DNA of 29,647 nt from Pleurobrachia bachei (taxonomy: Eukaryota > Ctenophora > Tentaculata > Cydippida > Pleurobrachiidae), in the NCBI GenBank assembly GCA_000695325.1, contig AVPN01000192.1, forward strand, positions 52,658 to 82,304, in the 5' to 3' direction. The notes below the pieces were generated by a model. It searched no databases. It saw only the letters and a program-made list of their open reading frames with translations, and was not told where the DNA came from. How positions within the stretch are numbered: the stretch's first letter is position 1; every line of letters starts with the position of its first letter. Shown piece after piece: positions 7,793 to 19,256 of this stretch. The position numbers were made by a program, and so were the translations under genes.

Positions 7793-10620
7793 CTGTTGCC
7801 ATGGTAACACCATTCTGCATGCAATTCATCCTATGTACAGATTACAAACAAACCTTGAAATATGTGTGTACCGGCCATATATTTTCTAATCAAGAAGAAA
7901 CAGTGCGATCGGTTTGTGCTCCGCAGAATCCATGGCCTAATATCCAGACAAGCTGTTCTGATATAACCATGACCTGTGTCTTCTATTTGTTTTTTTACTA
8001 AACATAAAATATTGAGGTTTTTGGTCCAGAAATTGATATTGATGCAAACCTTTTGTTTTATTATTTCGTCGGTTTTCTAATTCAAAAAAGATTGATGTTC
8101 GAATAACTCGTTTGATGGTTAGCTATTTATGATTCGATGTAATTAAAATGCGTGAACAGAGCAATTATTTTCTTGTCGTACGATGCCAGATTGAAAAAAC
8201 ATTGTTGCCAAAGTATATTGAAAGATCAAATTTTATTTCATTCATAAGTTTGACTGTTGCTTTGTTGTTTTATTGATTTATTGTTAATCCAGAGTTCAAC
8301 AGTGTCAGTGAGAGCGTCTCATCATATCAATTGAGCTTTTGTTAGTTTTGCTCCTCCTCTCTATCAAGTAGAAACATCCATTGTAGCCTAATTGTACGTT
8401 TGACAATATACTGTTGGTAATTTGTCTGTCAGAGTTTTAAATTCACCAAAGTTTGACAGATGTGTCAAAGTTTGACAAAGAATGTGCTAGATACCATGTA
8501 GACCGATATAATGAGAAGATAATGATGGACACCGATTAAATGACTAGACAGGACACCTGGTGTGCAGCTCCCTCTCCAAGAGATAACCTGGTATATCAGG
8601 GAATTTAGTGTAGACTGGAGGGATTGGTATTAGTCTGCGGTGTGATACAGATTAGGTTTCGGTCAGGAAATGTTTTGGAGTTTGGTGCTGTAGGTACATT
8701 ATAAGATCGTGACATATTTGAGTTATTGAATGGTGACACATCGGAACAGGAAGATTCATCTCACCTGCTATTATGCTCATGTAATGTTATATTATTATTT
8801 ATTATTCTCATTCGCTGATCATAATTTATTGTTATACACCGCACGGGATTTTATTCATCTGCGAGGTGACCTCGATCACTAGCTACATAGTGATGAGTCG
8901 TCTACTCGTCTAGCTCTTCGACTAGGGTTACGAAGTATAAATGCCCTAATAATTGTAATAGGCTGCAGCTATGAATTTGTTGATGAGGACGTGATTGACA
9001 TGATAAGTTAGGTTCTTTGTTCTATACATCTTACTTAATTAAGAATTCAGCTCTTGGGCAGTCTCTATAAATGTTATTGTAATTGCAACTTTCTGCTTTA
9101 ATTCTGTTACAATCCTAACATCATTATCTTTTAAATAAAATCATATGCGTACCTAGTAAAGGCTATAGAATGGAAACACATGGAAAAGGATCTGTGCTGT
9201 TTTCGTCTTTGAATCTTTTCTAACAAATAGGGATCAAACATGTATTAGCGCCCTGACAGGAGAGAGATGTATTCTGTTTTGTTGCATATCCTAAGGATCC
9301 TAAATTCAATGAGCATTAACTTAATTAATGATTAAGCATGATGGCAGGATACAATGCGATTCTGTTTGTGAAAGTGTAGGTATTAGATCTAAGGTGTTTT
9401 CATTGCCAGTGCCTTAATTTTCCATTGATCACACATAGATAATACGAGATTTAATTCAATAGCAAGGGAACTAATTTATATGAACTTGAATCAGAAAATT
9501 ATTTTAATTTCTGTTTGGGTTATTGACTGGTTATTTTCTATAATTTGGGCATTCTTTGGATCCGGCACACCAGACAACCAATTATCATTTTCCTTTGTGA
9601 ATATCTGCATAGATCTGCCTGTAATTATGCTATTTGTTAATTGGTGTTGACGGTGGATGGCATTTATGTGGGATTTTGTTGATGATATATGTTAGTTAAT
9701 GTCCTAAATATTCATTGATGATTTCATCTGGTTTTCAAATTCAAGCGAAGCTGATATAAAATATTGCATAAAAATTTTTGCGAAAATGTTCATTTTCAAA
9801 TTGTTCAACTGTAACAGGTATGGGATGGCGCTTAACTACTAAAACACCAGGTGCATCCTGTCTTAGCGAAAAGGGGATTGAATTTCGAATATATAAAATT
9901 TAGAGAGAAGCGAGAAAGATGGAGAGAGAGCTCAAAGAATATAGAGTATTACAGCACGGGGCTTCCACCACAAAAGAAAGAAAGCCCTTCGTCGTTTGTT
10001 AGAATGTCGTTAGTTGATCAACTCCACTTTTATATCACACTGTATATAGCTCTACAATGGATTAGCACGATCTGCAGCTCCATCACAAATACTGTAATAG
10101 CAGAGTATAATAGGTAGCAGTCTACACGTGTGATAGGGAGCCGTGCAGAACTCTGTAACAGTAGTGCTCCATTGCTCGACACAAGATTCGATCCACCTTA
10201 TTATACACCGTGTACACTATACCCTCTACACATACATCTAAGGGGCACATTCTAGAAACTCGGGTGGCCTTGCGAGACTCTGTTTGCTTCATGAGTCACG
10301 GCATACACCACACACACTGTTTTATATCTTGGCCCTAGTTTCATTTCCCTAACTTTGACTCTAAGTCCTTTCTTATTTCAATATCTTCCTTTCCTTGTTT
10401 CTCACTCACTCTCCCCAATTTCATATTTGCATCATAGACATAGTCTCAAACTAGGTTAAAATTATCCGGCTGCACCCATCACATTATTATCCCGCATTGC
10501 CCTTCTTAGGCACATTATTATCATAGATCATTCAGCTATCATTCAGCTATCATGAGCTTGTTTGTGTAACCGTGACACACGCCTTAGTTGTTTCATTCCC
10601 GCATTTGAAGAGCTGTGTAG
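7503..10620. other. Intergenic spacer upstream of the CNG gene
   Basis: About 3.1 kb of AT-rich sequence with one CT microsatellite (7750-7788). No exon, RNA gene or mobile element could be supported. It may hold regulatory sequence for the CNG gene, but no specific site can be named. Confidence 0.4.
7750..7788. repeat. (CT)n microsatellite
   Basis: About 18 uninterrupted CT units followed by a T run. Confidence 0.9.
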
Positions 10621-10670
10621 GAAACTTTGGACGGAGTTTGAAGCAGGAGTGAAGTGCAGGGATCACCATC

Positions 10671-10735
10671 ATGTCACGGGGCTTGGGGAGCTCTAGCTGG
10701 GCCGACACTGTCAAACAGCTAATTGAAGCTAAACG
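10671..10735 (+). CDS. CNG exon 1 (start codon)
   Basis: Encodes [20 protein letters not shown] plus K and a split Arg codon (CG|G), with donor gtaagg. Ends with two bases of a codon, which fits the acceptor phase of exon 2 exactly. The ATG follows a purine-containing context and an in-frame stop upstream. The assignment to this gene rests on phase and open frame, since this region is not conserved. Confidence 0.65.
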
Positions 10736-13700
10736 GTAAGGAATGCATTTAAGCTTAATTTCTATTACGATTTTTTAAATCAAATCGTATAGCAATCCAA
10801 TCCCCCTTTCTGATTTAACTCTCTATTAAATATTCACAATTTTGTGGTTGGATGCATGAATATCATGCATTACTGCATAAATTACTGCATAAATTACTGA
10901 AGAACTTGCTTGATGATTAAATTAAGTTAAATTTCTCAGTAACGCTGCTTGAATCACTTAGCAGCTTAAATCTAAATCACTATTTCACAAACCACTTTAC
11001 TACACCACTTTAAGCTAGCTCCTGGTGAGTTGGAGAGAGGCTAGTGAAAATAATTAAGTGTTTGAGATTAAGTCGCTAAAGGCTGCTTTCCTCATAATTT
11101 GATGGTTTTTGAGTTTGTTACGCTTGTTATCAAGCTTTATGGCTCATTTAAAAAGATGAAAAATCGACTTCGATCCCTACGCCTTTCATTTTTCAAGTGG
11201 ACACTGGTAATTTGTATTCTAATACTCTGATAAATTCCCATTATATATACGATCTAGTTCATTGCTTCATATTGTACATCATGGGTATAACTCATGACCA
11301 ATATATTGGGGGGGTGTACAAACACCATGGGCAATTCACGATCACGATTGTACCCTTTGTTCATCCAGCTCTATAACTCAACAATGTCTTAGCTGGGTGT
11401 TACTTTCATCACACGATAGTATTAGTATGCACACATGTACTCTAGCTCTCAAGGTGTACTACAACGTGGTTGGATTGTTCTTGTAGCCTTTGCAGAGCTG
11501 TATAGATCATGTCAGTAGATCTTAGAAAACAGTAGTAGAAGATCTGAGAAAACAGTAGTTTATATTACTGTTTTCTCAGATCTACATGTAGAATGTCAAT
11601 GGTAATGTTCGTGCATGCATCAGATCTCGATATCTCTGCAAGTCAGTACATATCTGATACAGCCATGTTCTTGTCATGCAGACTGTGCCAGTAGATTCGA
11701 GAAATCAACGCTCCTTCAAACTCTTATTAGCGGTGTCTGAAGTTGAATTGATTCCATATGAAGGTGGTAATTAGTTCGGCGACCAATCGCTTCATCTTAT
11801 TTTTGCAAAGTCATATCTTTTTGCATTCCAAAAATGTTTTTTTTGGCATCTTTGTAAACCTTTATAAACCTCCTGGCATTGATCTATTTGATTTTTGGAA
11901 ACTCCTGAGTCTTCATTATACAGTATACACATATTATTCTGATGTACCCTGTTATATATATGTCATATGGAGCCAAATTTCCTTCTATGCCATTANNNNN
12001 NNNNNNNNNNNNNNNNNNNNNNNNNNNNNNNNNNNNNNNNNNNNNNNNNNNNNNNNNNNNNNNNNNNNNNNNNNNNNNNNNNNNNNNNNNNNNNNNNNNN
12101 NNNNNNNNNNNNNNNNNNNNNNNNNNNNNNNNNNNNNNNNNNNNNNNNNNNNNNNNNNNNNNNNNNNNNNNNNNNNNNNNNNNNNNNNNNNNNNNNNNNN
12201 NNNNNNNNNNNNNNNNNNNNNNNNNNNNNNNNNNNNNNNNNNNNNNNNNNNNNNNNNNNNNNNNNNNNNNNNNNNNNNNNNNNNNAACTAGCACCCAAAA
12301 TACACAAACTCTCTTTCTCTCATTTTTGGGTGTTTTTGAAATGTGTCGATATCTCGCTTCACAGACAAGGTAGAAACACCAAAATTTGGTACCCCGGCTA
12401 TTTTTTGACGCTGAACACGATGCAAGCATCCATTTTAATCCAAAACGAATATATTTTTCGGTAGAGCAATTTTGTGAAAGTTGAAATAATGAACATATTA
12501 CGTCATAATTAATGAACGCGACAGAATTGGAAATTTTCGATACCTTTCCAGTGGTCCTGATGGTACTCCCCGTTCATCCACTAAGTTTTGTAAGAAAACA
12601 CGGCGGGCCACTCTTACTTTAAGTGTTTGAGATTAAGTAGCTATAAAAGATGCTTTCCTCATAATTTGATGGTTTTTGAGTTTGTTACGCTTGTTATCAA
12701 GCTTTACGGCTCATCAAAAATCGACTTCGAGCTATAATATAGCCTTTCATTTTTCAATGGGACATTGGATTCAAATTTGCATTCTAAATTGCCATACATC
12801 CACTGATCCAGTTCATTGCTTCAGTTCATTGCTTCATATTGTACATCATGTGTGCAACTCATGACCAAAATTTTGGGGTGTATAAACACCATGGGCAATT
12901 CATGATTGTACCCTTTGTTCATCATCCAGCTCTGTTACTCAACAATGTCTTAGCAGGGTGTTACTTTCATCACACGATAGTATTAGTATGCACACACATA
13001 TGTACTCTAGCTCAAGTTGTATTACAACATGGTTGAATTGTTCTTGTAGCCTTTGCAGATAGCTGTATATACAGTACTAGATCTGAGAAAACAGTAGTTT
13101 ACATTACTGTTTTCTCAGATCTACATGTAGAATGTCAATAGTAGTGTTCGAGCATGCTGCAGATCTCTCTCGATATATCTCTGCAAGTCTACAGATCTGA
13201 TACAGCCATGTTCTTGTCATGCAGACTGTGCCAGTAGATTCGAGAAATCAACGCTCCTTCAAACTCTTATTAGCGGTGTCTGAAGTTGAATTGATTCCAT
13301 ATGAAGGTGGTAATTAGTTCGGCGACCAATCGCTTCATTTTCTTTTGCAAGGTCATTATATATCTTTTTGCATTCCAAAAATGCTATTTTTGGCATCTTT
13401 ATAAACCTACCTCCTCCTGGCATTGATCTATTTGGTTTTTGGAAACTCTTGAGTCTTCATTAAACATTTATACATATTCTGATGTACCCTATATATGTAT
13501 GTCATATGGAGCCAAATTTCCTTCTATGCCATTACAGCATGATAACATCATGACCAAGATTGCTCTCTCTCCCTCTCTGACCTGATCCAGATATTATCTT
13601 TCCTAGATTATCTCTCCTAGATAATCTCTCCTAGAGCTGTATATTATGGTAGCCCCGCCTGTCCTGAGAAAGACAATGGAAACAGACTACAATATACCAT

Positions 13701-16700
13701 GTACGTGTGGCTTGTTTCCTCTTTAAGCTTGTGTACGTTTCTACGGAGCTGTATTATATGCACCTTTGATCCAGTGTATCATAATAGAGAGAGGGAAAGA
13801 TAGGGAGAGAGAGAGAGAGAGAGGGGAGAGAGAGAGAGGGAGGGAGGGAGAGAGGGAGGGAGAGATAGGGAGAGAGAGAGAGATAGAGATAGATAATTCT
13901 CTCGGTAGAAAAGATTAAGCTTCCACTATTTCCGGCCTATTATCTCCCCATGTGAGTTATTGACAGTTGTTGCAGTTCAAACTACACGTGTAATAATATT
14001 GATAACTAGTGCAGTGGGTACATCTCGCTGTTGTTTAATATTTATGTATTGGTTTTGAATTGGCTGTTATAGATGTAGTATATTAGGCTCCATGCAATAC
14101 CCGCAAAAATGGTATCTACTCGGCACTCGCTTTAGTTTTTTTTTCATCAGAGTTTTGTGGTTGCAGACGTGTGGTTTGATTGCTATTTTGATATCGGGAT
14201 TTCGAGAAATGTCCTTTTTGCCTCATACAATGATGAATGTCTGTGTGGGTGCTTCAATAGCTATCCGAATTTCCCTCATAAGAGCTGGTGCACAGCTATA
14301 ACAGCTAGGCTATGATTCAGGAGCAATTTTCGATATCCGGGTTTACCCTGCTGCAGTGTGGAGAAAAATGATCTTGGAGAGGGAAAGCTATCGAGTGTGA
14401 AGGATAGAGAGAGATCATAGGGAGAGATAGATAGAGATCATTGTGGTTGGATGTGTGTGTGTATAGAAAAAATGATGGAGAGAAGCATTGATACACGGCA
14501 CTTTTAGAGAGAGATCCATACCTACTGAGCGATAAACCATTGAGCGGGTGAAGATGAGTGGTATATTGAGAGATCCCCTCATCATGTGAACCCACTATAA
14601 TACTACTTCCCCTCGCAGTTCTTGGCAAATTAACAAATATATATTACCTTGCTTAGTTTTTCGACAAATAAAATCTTCTGTGTTCTTCTTGTGTTGTCAT
14701 CTGCGTGACAGATTTCCCCTGACGTCATGTTCTCAGTACAAATTAGTTGTTTCACTTTTGTCTCTAATCTTTCCCCGATTATTATCTTTCCAATTTATCC
14801 AAACTTGAATAAATCCAAGAATTCTTTACCGTGACTAATTACCATGGCAATCAAGATAATATTGATTCGAGTGAGACTCTCTGTTCGTTATTATATGAAT
14901 TACCATTTGCCAATGTGTTCGGGTGACAAAAAATCGCCAAGAAATATTGATAAAACCGTGCCACATCTTTTTGTAGATTGTAACTGCTCGTAATTTCCAG
15001 ATTCTGTAAACCTTTTTTGACGCTCAAAAACTTGTCACTAATTGTCCATTTATACAAAATCCCTAGGTTGCCATGATCTTGTGATATATAGTACATAACG
15101 TTCTGCACGCAGTGCAAGCGCGCCATATACGCTCTGCACTGCAGAGCGTATATGGAGATGAAATGCACGACAGCGCAGCTGGAGTGCATTTCATACCTAT
15201 ATTGCACGAGTGAAACGAGTGCGATATAGGAGCGCTTGCACATGAGATATTATCTTTCCTAGATTATCTCTCCTAGATAATATCTCCTAGAGCTGTATAT
15301 TATGGTAGCCCCGCCTGTCCTGAGAAAGACAATGGAAACAGACTACAATATACCATGTACGTGTGGCTTGTTTCCTCTTTAAGCTTGTGTACGTTTCTAC
15401 GGAGCTGTATTATATGCACCTTTGATCCAGTGTATCATAATAGAGAGAGAGGGAGAGAGGGAGAGAGAGAAATAAATAGAGAGAGAGAGAGAGATAGAGA
15501 TAGATAATTCTCTCGGTAGAAAAGATTAAGCTTCCACTATTTCCGGCCTATTATCTCCCCATGTGAGTTATTGACAGTTGTTGCAGTTCAAACTACACGT
15601 GTAATAATATTGATAACTAGTGCAGATCTCGCTGTTGTTTAATATTTATATGACTTATGTATTAGTTTTGAATTGGCTTTTATATATCTAGTATATAACC
15701 GACGCGATTAGGCTCCAATACCCGCAAAAATTGTATCTCATTGCCTTTTTTCATCAGAGTTTTGTGGTTGTCGTGTGTTTTGATTGCCTAAGATCCATTT
15801 TCATAGATCGGGATTTGAGAAAAGTCCTTTTTTGCCTTGTGTAATAGTGAATGTCTGTGTAGGTGCTTCAATCGTTATCCGAATTTCCCTCATGGTGCAC
15901 AGAGACAGTTATAACAGCTAGGCTATGATCTTCAGGAGCACAATTTCGATATATCCGGGTTTACCCTGCTGCAGTGTGGAGAAAAAATGATCTTGGAGAG
16001 GAAAAGCGATCGAGTGCGAAGGATAGAGAGAGGAAGAGAGAGATAGATAGAGATCATTGTGGTTGGATGTGTGTGTATAGAAAAAATGATGGAGAGAAGC
16101 ATTGATACACGGCACTTTTAGAGAGAGAGAGAGATCTATACCTACTGAGATCAATACCTACTGAGCGATAAACCATTGTGAGGGTGAAGATGAGTGGTAT
16201 ATTGAGAGAGATCCCCTCATCATGTGAACCCACTATACGACTTCCCAGCTCGCAGTGCTTGGCAAATTAACAAATATATTATACCTTACTTAGTTTTTCG
16301 ACAAATAAAACCTCTTCTTCTGAGCTGTGTTGTCATCTTCGTGACAGATTTCCCCTGACGTCATAGCTTCTCTCAGTACAAATTAGTTGTTTCACTTTTG
16401 TCTCTAATATTTCCCCGATTATTATCATTCCAATTTATCCAAACTCTTGAATAAATCCGAGAATTCTTCATCGTGACTAATTGCCATGACAATCAATGTT
16501 GATTCGAACGAGACTCTCTGTATTACCAATTGCTAATAATATGTTCGGGTGACAAAAATCACCAAGAAATAAATATTGAACCGTGCCACTTCTTTTGTGT
16601 AGATTGTCAGTGCTCGTAATGTCCAGATTCTGTAAACCTTTTTTGATGCTCAAACAGTAACTTGCCACTTTTCCATATAATTTAAAACATCGTTGTTGCC

Positions 16701-17865
16701 ATGATATATGTTTTAATTTCCACACAGGCTCTATATGGCAGGAGCATCCAACGGATGGCAAGATTCTAACAACGGTGGAACACCATCAAATCACACCAGC
16801 AATGAACCACATTCTAATTGTCAGTCCACAGCAGCAGAACCATCTTCAGCAGATCATCAAGTGAAAACAGCTCCATCAGATCAGGTGAAAACACTTGAAA
16901 ACAGTGCCACAACCCAGACAGACATCCAGAGGAGCAAGGACATTTTTATTTTCTCCAGTCGGACAGTAAGCCCCGATCCCAAGAGTACCTCCTTCGCATC
17001 ACTGCCACAGCCATCTTACAACGAATCGGTGTCAGAGGATGAAGACACTATACCGTGCATGACGGATGGAAGTGTGACACCACGTGGGTGCCAGGGTGCC
17101 ACTCCGACACCGCCCAATCTCAGTAGGCTGTCCAGCCAGGCTTCAGTAGAGACCGCCCGGTCCTCAGAAAGCGTGGCAAAGTTTAAATGGCGGAAAACCC
17201 ATATGGCAGTAAAGACTTCACTCAAGTTCCAAGAGGCCGGGAGGTTGGCTAGAATTCGGCAGACGGTGGAGAGATTAAAAGCAGACTCTATAAATTACAT
17301 GTGAGTCTCAGTTTTCGATACATTATGTATTTAGATCACCACCAGTCTACTAGGTACTTAGTAGAGTCTTATAATAGATCATAGGTTTGCTATATGCACA
17401 GTTCGGTAAGTGAAATGCATTAATGCCGTCTTATCTCGGTCATGAATTGTTGTATCTCATGCATTATTGTCCGGGTCCCTTTGTACACCATGGCGACAAC
17501 ATGATGTTCCATTGTTACTCTGTCTCCAGATATTACTAATTACTGTAAAGCCATCAATTTTCGAGAAGAATTAATTTTCGTGGTTTTTCCTGGCTGAAAA
17601 ATACGCGAAAATAAATCCAGCAAAAATTATTTGCACAAGCTTTCGCTGAAATTGAAAACTTCTGCAATTTATTTCAGGGTGACACATTTTTTCATAAGAT
17701 CAGAAATTGTAATTGAAATCTCATATATAATTCCATATAATAGTAACCCCGATCTGTCAGAAACTGTATGATCCCATGCTGTCTGAAAGCTTTGTATGTG
17801 GTTAGAGTAAGAGACATATCGACTCTATGGACATGTGAACTTCACTGTTTTCCCACATAACTTGG

Positions 17866-17896
<31 letters not shown>

Positions 17897-18605
17897 AAGA
17901 GATAGAGAAAGAGAGAGAGAGAAAGAGAGAGAGTGTGTTGTAGCTCCTCTGAATGTAGCAGGAAATGACCCCATGAGATGCGATAAATAGATAAAAGTAG
18001 TTAAGAGAGACACTATCGCTTCACGGCCATCACTTCTTCTGTAAGCATCTTTAGAACCCTCGGCCTCCTATTATTACATTTCCTACGTTCGGCGTAACTC
18101 ATTTCCTTATCGGTTAGTTATAGTCAGTTGTTAATATTTGTGTAGTACCATTTTGGAGTCTATCCAATGCAAAGGAGCGCCCGCTGATGATCATGACAAC
18201 TTATACAAGGTAAACTGTGTGCAGATGCAAGAAAGAAGTTGCATAATATCCTTACTTAATATTTCAAACATCCTTCAGCAATTATAAGCATTTCGAATAG
18301 CTTTTATAACCATTTAGTTTAAGCTTCAACCCTGGTGCTTTTATAATGTCTCGCCTAGAAACACTTCTAACACAAGCTAGTTGCAGCCCTTGCAGCTAAT
18401 AGTTAGTAGATAGAAGCCTAGGGATCGCTCCTTCGAAATATTATGCGTGTTGTCCTAAAAGCTCAAGAACACATACCCATCCCAGTAATTTGCTAATGCG
18501 TATTTATGGCTGATTGCACGTGTAGTAGTAGTTGAGTGTGATCCTACTACTGAGAGTAGCTCAGTAGCAGCTGATCACTTCACACAATCATTGACAGATT
18601 AAATC

Positions 18606-18639
<34 letters not shown>

Positions 18640-19207
18640 ATCTCTTTCTTTCTCCATTTCTCCACGCCAGAGAGCATCTTCTTGCGAGTTCTTCAATCGC
18701 ACCTCGATGCATCCCCACAATTGTGCTTATTGGACTGTTACAAACTTGATATGCGTAGCAGCATCTTGATCGGATACATATGTCATGCAAGCACACCGAG
18801 CAGCTACTTAGGATTTCCCAGCTTTTCACGTGATCGATTCTTATTGCCCGGCAGCTCTAGCTATCGATGATCATCTAGCTCAATTAGTTTACATGATTTG
18901 GCCTAAACTGAACCCATAAATGAGTGTTCATGTCATAGTGACTCCATTGTTCATCATCATATTGTGTCCTTCTAGAAGCTGCTAGTTGTTGTTGTCGGAA
19001 ATACGAGTAGTGATTGAGTTCACCACCCGCATCCCCCGCGTACCAATGATCCCCCTCATGTACTGATGCACAGGCCGTGTAATTCAACGCAATTTCTATT
19101 GTTAATGTGGTACCTCTCGATCTACCACGTTCTATCACACAAAGTAACCACAACACACCTGTTCATCACTTAACCACCGCCCTGAGAAGAAGAGTTGTCA
19201 CAGCTGT

Positions 19208-19256
<49 letters not shown>

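Larger units (their letters stand above)
10736..16727 (+). other. CNG intron 1 (about 6 kb)
   Basis: A long intron between gtaagg and cacacag. It contains two local tandem duplications, the assembly gap and a cloverleaf-like palindrome. No coding sequence was recognised inside. Confidence 0.6.

Noticed and set aside
7720-8001. 93-codon open frame
   Set aside because: Driven by a CT microsatellite (Leu-Ser run); remainder unlike any protein.
9851-10117. 88-codon frame upstream of the CNG gene
   Set aside because: Purine-biased composition, no motif, no splice continuity with exon 1.
11540-11583. A microRNA precursor
   Set aside because: Stem of 18 bp with an 8-base loop is too short for a usual animal pre-miRNA; no further pairing outside the arms.
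11758-12464. Several open frames of 100-180 codons on both strands
   Set aside because: They cross the 290-N gap and consist mostly of undetermined residues.
14317-14628. 103-codon minus-strand frame with a partner at 15918-16154
   Set aside because: Paired only because both lie in duplication II; Ser/Leu-rich from GA-rich DNA, not conserved in length.
15112-15241. A tRNA gene, because of the cloverleaf shape
   Set aside because: Too long, stems too long, no T-loop or anticodon arrangement and no A/B box consensus.
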